Source: Trebonia sp964581815
GTDB taxonomy: Bacteria > Actinomycetota > Actinomycetes > Streptosporangiales > Streptosporangiaceae
Length of the DNA stretch: 64,000 bases
NCBI GenBank assembly: GCA_964581815.1
Contig: CAZORE010000021.1
Location: forward strand, 1 to 64,000
Reading direction: 5' to 3'
A model generated the notes under the pieces. That model was given only the letters and a program-made list of their open reading frames with translations. It did not search any database and was not told the DNA's origin. This document shows, piece after piece, positions 55,622-63,735 of this stretch (positions are counted from its first letter, which is position 1; the number at the start of each line of letters is the position of its first letter). Position numbers and translations under genes: made by a program.

Positions 55622-55635
55622 AGGACCTTGGTCCC
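55622..55635. promoter_or_regulatory. Candidate DevR box, devR-USP divergent promoter
   Basis: AGGACCTTGGTCCC is a near-perfect palindrome with one core mismatch. It lies 95 bp upstream of devR. Confidence 0.55.
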
Positions 55636-55665
55636 GGCGGGGCAGGCCCGACGGCCTTGAGCGAC

Positions 55666-55679
55666 GGGATGTGGGCCCC
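55666..55679. promoter_or_regulatory. Candidate DevR box, devR-USP divergent promoter (second)
   Basis: GGGATGTGGGCCCC has one core mismatch. It is 66 bp before the USP start at 55746 and 44 bp from the first box. Confidence 0.42.
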
Positions 55680-55688
55680 TGATCGCCG

Positions 55689-55709
55689 AACGTTACGAAA
55701 GCTAACGTT
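55689..55709. promoter_or_regulatory. AACGTTA palindrome before USP gene
   Basis: Perfect arms AACGTTA (55689-55695) and TAACGTT (55703-55709) around CGAAAGC. They lie 36 bp upstream of the USP start, near the expected -35 region. They are unrelated to the DevR-like boxes, so a second regulator may act here. Confidence 0.5.
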
Positions 55710-55745
55710 GGTGGTGTCGGTGAAGACTAGCGGGAGGAGAAGAAG

Positions 55746-56186
55746 ATGCCAGGGATCATCGTCGGTATCGACGGCTCAGACCATTCCCGCCGGGCCCTGC
55801 AATGGGCCGCCGGCGAGGCCGCAGCGCGGCACGCGCCGCTCACCGTGCTCACCGTCCGCCAGGCAGCGACGGGTTACTGGGGCGAGCCCATGCAGTACCC
55901 GGGGGACCCGGGCCTTATCGAGCATGCTCGTAAGGAAGTGCAGAAGGAAACGGACGACGTCCTCGACGAGTTCGACGCGGGATCTCGGCCGCCGTCGGTC
56001 ACGGTCCGGGCGGTGACCGGCCTGCCCGCCGAGGAACTGCTCGCGGCCGCCGAGGGCGCGGACCTGCTCGTCGTGGGGGCCCGCGGCGTCGGCGGGTTCA
56101 AGCGGCTGCTGCTCGGCTCGGTCAGCACCCATCTCACCCACCACGCGCACTGCCCCGTCGTCGTCGTCCCGGCCGACAAGGCCTGA
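55746..56186 (+). CDS. Universal stress protein (single domain)
   Basis: A 146-residue USP: PGIIVGIDGSDHSRRALQWA and GARGVGGFKRLLLGSVSTHL then CPVVVVPADKA, with the ATP-binding glycine motif. ATG 55746 follows GGAGGAGAAGAAG. It shares the promoter region of devR and is followed 28 bp later by the CBS-BON gene, probably in one transcript. Confidence 0.9.
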   Translation: MPGIIVGIDGSDHSRRALQWAAGEAAARHAPLTVLTVRQAATGYWGEPMQYPGDPGLIEHARKEVQKETDDVLDEFDAGSRPPSVTVRAVTGLPAEELLAAAEGADLLVVGARGVGGFKRLLLGSVSTHLTHHAHCPVVVVPADKA

Positions 56187-56214
56187 CCAGGCACCCGCAA
56201 AGGAGGCGGCAGCC

Positions 56215-56886
56215 ATGAGCTCCACCGTCAAGGACGTCATGAGCACCCACGTGATAGCCGTCCGGCCAAGCACGGGGTACAAGGAGATGGCGGCCATGCT
56301 GCGCGATCAGCGGGTCAGCGCCTTCCCCGTCATCGATGACGGCAACAAGGTCATCGGGATCGTCTCGGAGAGCGACCTGCTGGTCAAGGAGGCGCTGGAG
56401 GGCACCGTCCCTGGGACGCTGCACAGCCTGGCGCAGCGGCACGTCCGCTCGCAGGTGACCGGGCTCACCGCGGCGGACCTGATGACCAGGCGCGCGGTGA
56501 CCATCGGCCCCGACGAGCCGGCCAGCCACGCGGCCCGGCTGATGTACAGCAAGCGGGTCAAGCGGCTCCCCGTCGTCAGCGAGGACGGGACCCTGATCGG
56601 CATCGTGACCCGCTCCGACGTGCTGAGCGTCTACCGCCGGCCGGACACGGAGATAAGGCACGAGATCACCGAGAACCTGATCCTCGACACCTTCCTGTGT
56701 GACCCCGCCAGGTTTGACGTCACCGTCAAGTCCGGCGTCGTCACCATCACGGGCACCCCGGAAACGGCCGAGACCGGCCGTGAGATCATCGCCGCCGCCC
56801 GGCACGTGGAGGGCGTCGTCGCCGTCCGCGACCGGCTCAGTTACCCGCTGACCATCACGGCCCACTCCGACCTGCCGCTGGACTAG
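56215..56886 (+). CDS. CBS-pair and BON domain protein
   Basis: A 223-residue protein: CBS repeats (about 4-60 with GIVSESDLLVKEAL, and 85-145 with GIVTRSDVLSVYRR) and a C-terminal BON domain (VKSGVVTITGTPETAETG). It is nearly co-linear with the protein at 99-791. ATG 56215 follows AAAGGAGGC. The second gene of the USP-CBS unit divergent from devR. Confidence 0.9.
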   Translation: MSSTVKDVMSTHVIAVRPSTGYKEMAAMLRDQRVSAFPVIDDGNKVIGIVSESDLLVKEALEGTVPGTLHSLAQRHVRSQVTGLTAADLMTRRAVTIGPDEPASHAARLMYSKRVKRLPVVSEDGTLIGIVTRSDVLSVYRRPDTEIRHEITENLILDTFLCDPARFDVTVKSGVVTITGTPETAETGREIIAAARHVEGVVAVRDRLSYPLTITAHSDLPLD

Positions 56887-56907
56887 CCGGAACCGGGTGC
56901 GACACGG

Positions 56908-56973
56908 CGAACTCTTTCGTCCTGACGATCCCGGCCGGCAGGCTCGCTCAGGGGAACAGGACGAAAGAGTTCG
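56908..56973. repeat. 17-bp perfect inverted repeat
   Basis: Arms 56908-56924 (CGAACTCTTTCGTCCTG) and 56957-56973 are perfectly complementary across a 32-nt spacer that contains its own CCGGCCGG. It lies after the CBS-BON stop and 65 bp before the Bax-inhibitor gene. It could be a terminator or the trace of a small mobile or regulatory element. The arms are AT-richer than the surroundings. Confidence 0.6.
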
Positions 56974-57037
56974 TCCGTTCTGCTTATGTGGCTCGATCTT
57001 GATTGTTCGGGCGGGCTCAGGCAGGAGAATGGATCCC

Positions 57038-57691
57038 ATGTACTCGGATATGGCTTACCGGGGTTACGCGGCCCCGGGGCGGACGGCGACGCTGTTCGGG
57101 CAGACGATGGGGCTTGTCGCGCTGACGGCCGGGTTTTTCGCCGCCGGGGCCTACGCGGGGCGCAACCTGTCGGAGGGCGCGCTCATCGTCTCGTGGATCG
57201 CCGCCTTCGTGGTGCTGATGATCATGAACTTCGTGGCGCGCCGGTCCGTGGCGGGCGCGACGGTACTGCTGGTGATCTTCGGCGTGCTGATGGGGGTCGC
57301 GTCGGCGCCGACCCTGGTCTGGTACGCCACCACCAACCCGGCGATCCTGTGGCAGGCGGGCGGGGCAACGGCGCTGTTTGTCGGCGCGTTCGGCGCCTTC
57401 GGCTACCTGACGCAGCGAGACTTGTCAGCGTGGCGGCGGATCTCGTTCATCGGGCTGATCGTGCTGCTGCTCGCCGGGATCGTGCTGATCTTCGTGCACA
57501 TCCCGCACGCGTCACTGATCTACGCGGTGCTCGGGCTCGTGATCTTCGCCGGGCTGACGGCCGCCGACTTCCAGCGGCTGCGCCGCTCCCAGGGGCTCGA
57601 CTCGGCGCCGCTGATCGCCGCGTCGATCTTCCTGGACATCCTGAACGTGTTCTGGTTCTTCCTGCGCATCTTCTCCGGCTCGCGGGACTAG
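57038..57691 (+). CDS. Bax inhibitor-1 (YccA/YbhL) family membrane protein
   Basis: A 217-residue protein with seven hydrophobic segments: LFGQTMGLVALTAGFFAAGA, IVSWIAAFVVLMIMNFV, GATVLLVIFGVLMGVASAPT and so on. It ends IFLDILNVFWFFLRIFSGSR, the classic C-terminus of the BI-1 family (AxxLYLDxxNxFxxLLxxxG). It may be a membrane Ca2+/H+ leak channel or stress protein. ATG 57038 is 10 nt after AGGAG; ATG 57029 is too close. Its stop overlaps the sigma factor start by one base. Confidence 0.88.
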   Translation: MYSDMAYRGYAAPGRTATLFGQTMGLVALTAGFFAAGAYAGRNLSEGALIVSWIAAFVVLMIMNFVARRSVAGATVLLVIFGVLMGVASAPTLVWYATTNPAILWQAGGATALFVGAFGAFGYLTQRDLSAWRRISFIGLIVLLLAGIVLIFVHIPHASLIYAVLGLVIFAGLTAADFQRLRRSQGLDSAPLIAASIFLDILNVFWFFLRIFSGSRD

Positions 57692-58275
57692 TGGAGTCCA
57701 GGCAGGCGCCGGATCCTGTCAGCCCGCCAGGACCGGACCTCGGTGAACTGCTCACGCTGGTGGCGCGCGGTGACCAGGTGGCGTTCGAGACCGTGTACGA
57801 CCGGGTCGCTCCCGCGGTGTTCGGGCTGGTCTTGCGGGTCCTGCGGGACGCCGCGCAGTCGGAGGAGGTCGCCCAGGAGGCGCTGCTCGAGGTCTGGCGG
57901 ACGGCCGGGCGGTTCGACCCGGCGCGCGGCCAGGCGCTGGCCTGGGTGATGACGATCGCCCACCGCCGCGCCGTCGACCGGGTGCGGTCGGAGCGGGCCG
58001 CCGCCGAACGGGAGGCGCGCGCTGCCTCCACCGCCGACCCGCCGCGCGCCGACGAGGTCGCCGAGACCGTGGAATCCTCCCTCGAGGCGGAACGAGTGCG
58101 GCGCTGCCTGGACGGGCTAACCGGGGCGCAGCGGGAGTCGATCACGCTGGCGTACTACTCCGGCCTCAGTTACCCGCAGGTCGCGTCCGCACTCGGCGTC
58201 GCGCTCGGCACGGTCAAGACCCGGATCCGCGACGGCCTGCGGCGGCTGCGCGACTGCCTGGGGGTGATGTGGTGA
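57691..58275 (+). CDS. ECF sigma factor (SigK-like)
   Basis: A 194-residue ECF sigma factor. Region 2 has VAFETVYDRVAPAVFGLVLR and AQEALLEVWRTAGRFDP, then WVMTIAHRRAVDRVRS. Region 4 has LDGLTGAQRESITLAYYSGL and YPQVASALGVALGTVKTRIR. The start GTG 57691 overlaps the Bax-inhibitor stop (TAGTG). The following gene is the anti-sigma factor, overlapping by 7 nt. This arrangement matches SigK-RskA pairs. Target promoters are unknown. Confidence 0.9.
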   Translation: MESRQAPDPVSPPGPDLGELLTLVARGDQVAFETVYDRVAPAVFGLVLRVLRDAAQSEEVAQEALLEVWRTAGRFDPARGQALAWVMTIAHRRAVDRVRSERAAAEREARAASTADPPRADEVAETVESSLEAERVRRCLDGLTGAQRESITLAYYSGLSYPQVASALGVALGTVKTRIRDGLRRLRDCLGVMW

Positions 58276-58880
58276 GGATCCCCCGCCTCCTGTCCTGGCG
58301 CACGGGTCACGCGCTGGCCGGCCCGTACGCGCTCGACGCGCTTGACCCGGCCGAGCGCGCCCGGTACGAACGGCACCTGCGCCGCTGCTCGACGTGCCCG
58401 GCCGAGGTGCGCGGCTTCGCCGCGGTCGCGGCGTCGCTCGGCCTCGCGGCCGCGGCCACGCCGCCGCCCGCGCTCAAGGGGCGGGTGCTCGCCGACGTCG
58501 CCGCGCTCGACGCCGCGCGGTCGGCCGACGCGGAGATCGCCGCCCTGCTGTCGGCGGCGGACGCGCGGGTCGCAAGCGCCGCGACCTCGGCGGGCGGCAC
58601 GGCCACCGTCGTCGCGTCGCGGCGCGGCGGGACCATGGTGTTCACCAGCTCAGGGCTGCCCGTGCTGCCGCCGGAGTCGGTCTACGAGCTGTGGTTCATC
58701 GGGTCCGCCGGGGTACGGCCCGCGGGCCTGGTGCCGACGCCCGACCCGGACAGCGCGGCCGCCGTGCTCGTGCTCGCGTCCGGGCTGTCGCGCGACGACG
58801 CGGTCGGCGTCACGGTCGAGCCGGCCGGGGGCACCAGCGCGCCCACCACCACGCCCATCGTGGTGCTCACGCCGCGCTGA
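58269..58880 (+). CDS. RskA-like anti-sigma factor lacking a transmembrane helix
   Basis: A 203-residue anti-sigma factor. The N-terminal anti-sigma domain has YALDALDPAERARYERHLRR then CSTCPAEV, giving the H-x3-C-x2-C zinc motif. The C-terminal RskA domain is MVFTSSGLPVLPPESVYELW then FIGSAGVRPAGLVPTP. RskA proteins normally have a transmembrane helix between these domains; here the joining segment (ADAEIAALLSAADARVASAA) is not hydrophobic enough, so the protein appears soluble. The start GTG 58269 overlaps the sigma gene. Release by regulated membrane proteolysis would not apply. Confidence 0.85.
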   Translation: MVRIPRLLSWRTGHALAGPYALDALDPAERARYERHLRRCSTCPAEVRGFAAVAASLGLAAAATPPPALKGRVLADVAALDAARSADAEIAALLSAADARVASAATSAGGTATVVASRRGGTMVFTSSGLPVLPPESVYELWFIGSAGVRPAGLVPTPDPDSAAAVLVLASGLSRDDAVGVTVEPAGGTSAPTTTPIVVLTPR

Positions 58881-58882
58881 TC

Positions 58883-58914
58883 GTGACCTGGGCTGGCCGT
58901 GACCTGGGCTGGCC
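58883..58914. repeat. 16-bp perfect tandem duplication
   Basis: GTGACCTGGGCTGGCC occurs twice in direct succession directly after the anti-sigma stop. Probably a replication slippage product. Confidence 0.8.
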
Positions 58915-59000
58915 GGCGAAGCTCGCCAGGCACGTGAACGGCCCGGCGCATCGGGTGCGGGAGGTGCACCCGGCACGCCGGGCCATGCGGGACGCATCGG

Positions 59001-59333
59001 TCAGGCAAGCCTGGCCGGAGCCACTTCCGGCCAGCGGAACCTAGTTGCCCGACCCCCGCGGATACTGACGCGTCCCGCGGGGATCCCGTCCTCATCCCAG
59101 ACGATGTAGTCGCCTTCGGCGAGGGCGGGGTAGACGGCGGCGTAGAGGGTCTTCGTAGCGGTCCGGCGCTCCCGCACCAGCGAGTGGGTGCGCGCGCCGC
59201 CCGCCACCGGGCTGATCTCGATCTCATGGCCGTGCAGGTCCGGCGGCGCATCCAGGATGAGGGCGCCGACGCCCTCGCCAAGCTCGAGGATGACGCTGCC
59301 CGGACCCGACATGCCGTGCATGTGCTCGGTCAT
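59001..59333 (-). CDS. Conserved small protein of the DUF4331 cluster
   Basis: A 110-residue acidic, beta-rich protein: HGMSGPGSVILELGEGVGAL, DLHGHEIEISPV, then RTATKTLYAAVYPALAEGDY and a D-x-W-x-D-E segment. I do not know its function. Genes of this look commonly accompany DUF4331 proteins in actinobacteria. It lies 4 bp downstream of the DUF4331 gene. ATG 59333 is the only reasonable start. Confidence 0.7.
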   Translation of the reverse strand: MTEHMHGMSGPGSVILELGEGVGALILDAPPDLHGHEIEISPVAGGARTHSLVRERRTATKTLYAAVYPALAEGDYIVWDEDGIPAGRVSIRGGRATRFRWPEVAPARLA

Positions 59334-59337
59334 TGGT

Positions 59338-60726
59338 TCAGCTCGGGGTGGAGAAGCCGCTGTACGGCACCCCGAGGTACGGGAAGCTGCTCAGGTAACC
59401 GGACGGCACGCTCGCGTTTGTCAGGCCGTCGGTGACCAGGCTGGCCGCCCCGTCCGGCTTGAATGTCTTGTCGACAAGCGGGAGCAACAGCCCGGCGATG
59501 GCGCGCAGCTCGACGGTGACCACGTCGTCGAAGACGCGGCGCCCGTTCGGGAACCCGGCCAGGTCGCCGCCGGCGACGCCGAGGATGTTCGGGCTCTTGC
59601 TCGCCGGGATGGCCGTGTTGAGCCGCAGCATGTCCGCGATGACCGGGCCGGTGAAGTTCTGGAAGCCGGGCACGATGCCCGCCGGGATGCCGGTCATCAA
59701 GATGGCCTCGAGGTCGGCGCGCGGCGTCTTCGCGGCGACCAGCTTGGCCAGGTTCGGAAACACGCCCGGGTAAAGCGCGGGCAGCAGCCCGGCCAGTTCC
59801 GGATGGGTGACGCGGCTGGCGAACTGCTTGTCGAAGCTCGGCGGCTGCGTGTTCCAGTAGTCCTTCTGGCCGAGCGGGATGAGCACCTCGTTGATCAGCG
59901 GGTTACCCAGTCGCGACACCTGGCGGAACGGGCCGGAGCCGACGCTTGAGCTCGCGGCCGCGTCCCATACCTGGGCCGCCTGGCGGCTCGCCGTGGTCCA
60001 CACGCCGATCACCGAGCCCCGGTCGGTGACCTTGCCGTGCGGGCCGTGCCCGAGCAGGTCGCCGGTCGGCACCTGGATCGCGATCGAGTGCACGTTCAGC
60101 TGGGCCGTGGCGTTCACGCCGGCCCCGGCGCTGCTGAACACGTTCATGCCGTACTGGGCGTGCAGGTTCTCGAACGGGCGCAGGTCGCCCAGGTCGAAGA
60201 TCGCGCCAAGGTCCACGTAGAAGCCCTCGGCGCGCTGGCCGGCGAACACCTTGACGCCACCGTGCAGGCTGTGGACCGCGGCACCCGCGAGCCCGGCGTA
60301 ATTCGGCGTGGACAGCGGGCCGATGTTGCACGGCGGGCAGGACAGGCCGCTCGCCAGGGCGAAGCTACCGCCGCTGGTGACGCGGGTGACGCTGTAGGTC
60401 TGCCGCCGGTTCCAGTTCTTGCTGCCAAGCGACGTGATCGGGCCGGTGTTGTACAGGAACGTGTCCGGGTCGGCCAGCGCGGTCCTGAACCGGAACTGGT
60501 AGGTGACGTCCGGCTCGGCGTCGCCGTTGTTGTCAACGTGGATCTCGTACAGCACGTCGTCGCCGAAGGAGTAGAAGTTCGGGCCGCCGGCCGGCCCTTC
60601 GAGCGGGATGTAGTTCGCGATCAGGGTGACGGTGCCCGGGCGGTCCGGGCTGACGAACGCGTAGACGTCGGTACTGTCGGCTACCGGGTCCTTCGAGATC
60701 TCCGGAGCCTCGCGATGCGAAGACAC
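59338..60726 (-). CDS. DUF4331 family protein
   Basis: A 462-residue DUF4331 protein. It begins SSHREAPEISKDPVADSTDV, the invariant opening of the family, then has AFVSPDRPGTVTLIANYIPL and FYSFGDDVLYEIHVDNNGDA. A Cys pair occurs in SCPPCNIGP. There is no signal peptide visible. The start is GTG 60726 after GAGGTGAGG. It lies between a Tat-exported small protein and the 110-aa protein, in one operon. Function unknown; the family is sometimes near ECF sigma factors, as here. Confidence 0.85.
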   Translation of the reverse strand: MSSHREAPEISKDPVADSTDVYAFVSPDRPGTVTLIANYIPLEGPAGGPNFYSFGDDVLYEIHVDNNGDAEPDVTYQFRFRTALADPDTFLYNTGPITSLGSKNWNRRQTYSVTRVTSGGSFALASGLSCPPCNIGPLSTPNYAGLAGAAVHSLHGGVKVFAGQRAEGFYVDLGAIFDLGDLRPFENLHAQYGMNVFSSAGAGVNATAQLNVHSIAIQVPTGDLLGHGPHGKVTDRGSVIGVWTTASRQAAQVWDAAASSSVGSGPFRQVSRLGNPLINEVLIPLGQKDYWNTQPPSFDKQFASRVTHPELAGLLPALYPGVFPNLAKLVAAKTPRADLEAILMTGIPAGIVPGFQNFTGPVIADMLRLNTAIPASKSPNILGVAGGDLAGFPNGRRVFDDVVTVELRAIAGLLLPLVDKTFKPDGAASLVTDGLTNASVPSGYLSSFPYLGVPYSGFSTPS

Positions 60727-60762
60727 TGTGCTACCTCACCTCGGTGTGAATGGGCGGGACGT

Positions 60763-61107
60763 TTACTGAGCCGTCGCGATGCCGTCGAGCAGCTGCGCCA
60801 CAAGCTTCGGGTTGCGGACCTTGACCTGCTGGGTCCCCCGGAAGACCTCGAACTCGCCGGCCGTGGCGTCCCGCAGGTACACCACGAGCGGGTCGCCGCT
60901 CGGCTGGGCCGCAGCGCTCGCCGCGGTGCCTGCCGCTGTGCGCGGCGGCGGGCTGGCCGCGGTACTCGCCGGCCGGGTGGCCGCGACGACGGCGCCCGCG
61001 CCCGCCGCGACGGCGAGCCCGGCCGCGCCGAGGCCGGCGGCACCGCGCAGCACGGACCGGCGCGCGACTCCCGGGGCGGGCTGCTCTGAGGGAAGCTGAG
61101 TAGGCAT
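60763..61107 (-). CDS. Small Tat-exported hypothetical protein
   Basis: A 114-residue protein with a twin-arginine signal (VARRSVLRGAAGLGAAGLAV), an Ala/Pro/Thr-rich linker, and a short mature domain: SGDPLVVYLRDATAGEFEVF then RGTQQVKVRNPKLVAQLLDG. It is the first gene of the DUF4331 operon. I do not recognise a family; co-export of, or interaction with, the DUF4331 protein is conceivable. Confidence 0.65.
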   Translation of the reverse strand: MPTQLPSEQPAPGVARRSVLRGAAGLGAAGLAVAAGAGAVVAATRPASTAASPPPRTAAGTAASAAAQPSGDPLVVYLRDATAGEFEVFRGTQQVKVRNPKLVAQLLDGIATAQ

Positions 61108-61274
61108 GACGTCCTTTCCTGGCTATCTCCGGACTGCGGTGACGCAACGGATTCGGCGCCAACCACGCCGCGGATTGGCCGCCGGCCACGTCTTGATCAA
61201 ACCGTTACCCGCGGGTCGGCCCGTAGGTTAACTGCCCGTTAAGGCGCATATGTCGGCCTCGTACACTTGCTTCG

Positions 61275-61739
61275 GTGACTGCCGGCGAGATCATCACCGA
61301 CGACCCGCGCCTGCCCGAGGTGCGGGCGGTACTCGAGCGCCACCTGGCGTTCTGCCTGTCCGAGACGCCGCCCGAGCACAGCTTCGCGCTCGACGTGGAC
61401 GGGCTGCTGAACCCGCAGGTGACGTTCGTCAGCTACCGGGACGGCGACGCGGTGCTCGGCGTGGCGGCGATTAAGGAGCTTGACGCGGCGGACGTCGAGG
61501 TCAAGTCGATGCACACCACGGCCGAGGCCCGGGGGCGCGGGGTGGGACGGGCGCTGCTTGGCTACCTGCTCGACACCGCGCGGGAGCGCGGGTACCGGCG
61601 CGTGCTGCTCGAGACCGGGACGACGCCGGGGTTCGCCGCGGCCCGCGCGCTCTACGAGTCGGCCGGCTTCGTCCCCACCGGGCCGTTCGGCGGCTACCCG
61701 GAGACCGGCGACAACTGCTTCTACGCGCGCGAGCTGTAA
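61275..61739 (+). CDS. GNAT family N-acetyltransferase
   Basis: A 154-residue acetyltransferase. The acetyl-CoA pyrophosphate loop is in AEARGRGVGRALLGYLLDTA, preceded by VEVKSMHTT on strand 4 and followed by YRRVLLETGTT and ALYESAGFVPTGPFGGY. The start is GTG 61275. It resembles PhnO/YsnE-type enzymes; substrate unknown. A single gene between the DUF4331 operon and recN. Confidence 0.87.
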   Translation: MTAGEIITDDPRLPEVRAVLERHLAFCLSETPPEHSFALDVDGLLNPQVTFVSYRDGDAVLGVAAIKELDAADVEVKSMHTTAEARGRGVGRALLGYLLDTARERGYRRVLLETGTTPGFAAARALYESAGFVPTGPFGGYPETGDNCFYAREL

Positions 61740-61833
61740 GCGGGCCGGCCGCGGGCCGCCCTGGACCCGCGCTGCGGATGCTAGACGCTGGTCACGGCCT
61801 TAATCGCCGGCCTTGCCGCGGCCCCGGGCGGCG

Positions 61834-63735
61834 TTAGGCGCGGGAGGCCTGCTCGGCCGCCATCGCGAGCAGCTCGGCGGCGTGGGCCTGGCCGAACTCG
61901 GAGTCCTCGAGGCCGGCGAGCATGCGCGACAGCTCGCGGACGCGGGCCTCGTGCTCAAGGCGGACCACGCTGGTGCTGGTGATGGTGCCGTCCTCCGACT
62001 TGGCGACCACCAGGTGGTTATCGGCGAATGCGGCGACCTGCGGCAGGTGAGTGACCACGATGACCTGCGCGAGCCTGGCCAGCTTGGCGAGGCGGCGGCC
62101 GATCTCGACCGCGGCCTTGCCGCCTACGCCAGCGTCCACCTCGTCGAAGACGAACGTCGGGACCGGGTCCGCGCCGGCGAACACCACCTCGATCGCCAGC
62201 ATCACCCGGGACAGCTCGCCGCCGGAGGCACCCTTGTGCAGCGGGAGGGCAGGCGCACTGGGGTGGGGGGCGAGCCGGATCTCCACGTCGTCGGCGCCGT
62301 GTGGACCTGGCTCGGCGAGCGCGGTGAGCACGACGGAGACCTGGGCGTGCGGCATGGCGAGGGCGGTCAGCTCGGCGGTGACGGCGGCGGCGAACCGCGC
62401 CCCGGCCTCGGCGCGCAGCCGGGACAGCCGCGCGGCCAGGTCGGCGACCTGCGCGGACAGCTCCGCCTCGGTGCCGGTCAGTGCGGCGATCGTCTCATCG
62501 TCGTTGTCGAGCTCGCCGACCCGGGCGACCGCGAGCCTGGCCCACTCGAGCACGTAGGCGATCTCGTCGGGCTCGCCGGCCGGGGCATCGGCCGGGACGG
62601 CGTCCGGCATGGCGAAAAGGGCCGCCTCGCCGCCGTCCGCCGCGTTGCCGTCAGGCACCCCGTCGCTGCCAGGCACCGTGGCACTGCCGGGCACTGGGTC
62701 ACCGTCAGGCACTGCGAGCCGCACCGGGGTCCCGTTGACCTGCGCGCTGACCCCGCCCGGCCCGTACAGCCGGATCACCCGGGCCAGCGCGGCGCGCCGC
62801 TCCTGGACCGCGGCGAGCCGGGCCGGGTCGGCGTCGATGCCCTGGACGTAGGAGGCCAGCTCGCCGGCCACCTCGGAGACCAGGTAGGCGGCCTCGGACA
62901 GCCGGGCGGCGACGCCGTCGATCTCAGCGTCGTGGCGGCGCACCGCCTCAAGCGCCCGGCGCGCGTGGCCGAGCAGGGTCACCGCGTCCATGCCGTCGTT
63001 GCCCGCGGCCGGGTCGCCGAGCAGCGCCTCGTGCGCGGCGGTCGCGGCGGCGTGCAGCGCGTCGGCGTTGGCCAGCCGCTCCTCCTCCGCGCGCAGCGCG
63101 GCCGCCTCGCCCGCCACCGGGTTGAGCTTCTCGATGTCATCCAGGCCCGCGCGCAGCTCGGCCGCCTCGGCGGCGCGCGCCCGCGCCTGGGTGGTCAAGG
63201 TGGTGAGCTGCTCGACCACCGTCCGGTGCCGGCCGTAGGCGCGCTGGTAGTCGGCGAGGACCTCGCCGAGCACCGCGCCGGCGTACTTGTCGAGCGACTC
63301 GCGCTGCCTGCCGGGCTTGAGGAGCTGCTGCTGGTCGGACTGGCCGTGCACCGCGACCAGGTCGTCGGCGAGGTAGGTGAGCAGCGACACCTGCACGGAG
63401 CGCCCGCCGGCGAACGCCCGGGACCGCCCCTCGGCGGATACCGTCCTGGTCAGCACGAGGGTGCCGTCCTCGTCGAGTTCGCCGCCGGCCTCCTCCACCT
63501 GTGCGGCGACCTTGCCGCGCGGGTCGGTGCGCAGCCGTCCCTCAACCGAGGCGCGCTGCGCGCCCGGACGGACCCGGGCCGGGTCCGCGCGACCGCCGAA
63601 CAGCAGCCCGAGCCCGGTCACGACCATGGTCTTGCCGGCACCCGTCTCGCCGGTCAGCGCGGTGAAGCCAGGTGAGAGCTCAAGCAGCGCGTCGTTGATG
63701 ACCCCGAGCCCGGTGATGCGCACTTCCTCAAGCAT
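61834..63735 (-). CDS. recN: DNA repair ATPase RecN
   Basis: A 633-residue SMC-like repair protein for double-strand breaks. The N-terminal Walker A is GFTALTGETGAGKTMVVTGL, with the family opening MLEEVRITGLGVINDALLEL. A central coiled-coil region follows. The C-terminal signature is LHKGASGGELSRVMLAIEVV with Walker B TFVFDEVDAGVGGKAAVEIG, then VIVVTHLPQVAAFADNHLVV. It carries a non-conserved insertion rich in VPGS/VPDG repeats at about residues 345-385. ATG 63735 is the likely start. It belongs to the housekeeping chromosome rather than the hypoxia island. Confidence 0.93.
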   Translation of the reverse strand: MLEEVRITGLGVINDALLELSPGFTALTGETGAGKTMVVTGLGLLFGGRADPARVRPGAQRASVEGRLRTDPRGKVAAQVEEAGGELDEDGTLVLTRTVSAEGRSRAFAGGRSVQVSLLTYLADDLVAVHGQSDQQQLLKPGRQRESLDKYAGAVLGEVLADYQRAYGRHRTVVEQLTTLTTQARARAAEAAELRAGLDDIEKLNPVAGEAAALRAEEERLANADALHAAATAAHEALLGDPAAGNDGMDAVTLLGHARRALEAVRRHDAEIDGVAARLSEAAYLVSEVAGELASYVQGIDADPARLAAVQERRAALARVIRLYGPGGVSAQVNGTPVRLAVPDGDPVPGSATVPGSDGVPDGNAADGGEAALFAMPDAVPADAPAGEPDEIAYVLEWARLAVARVGELDNDDETIAALTGTEAELSAQVADLAARLSRLRAEAGARFAAAVTAELTALAMPHAQVSVVLTALAEPGPHGADDVEIRLAPHPSAPALPLHKGASGGELSRVMLAIEVVFAGADPVPTFVFDEVDAGVGGKAAVEIGRRLAKLARLAQVIVVTHLPQVAAFADNHLVVAKSEDGTITSTSVVRLEHEARVRELSRMLAGLEDSEFGQAHAAELLAMAAEQASRA

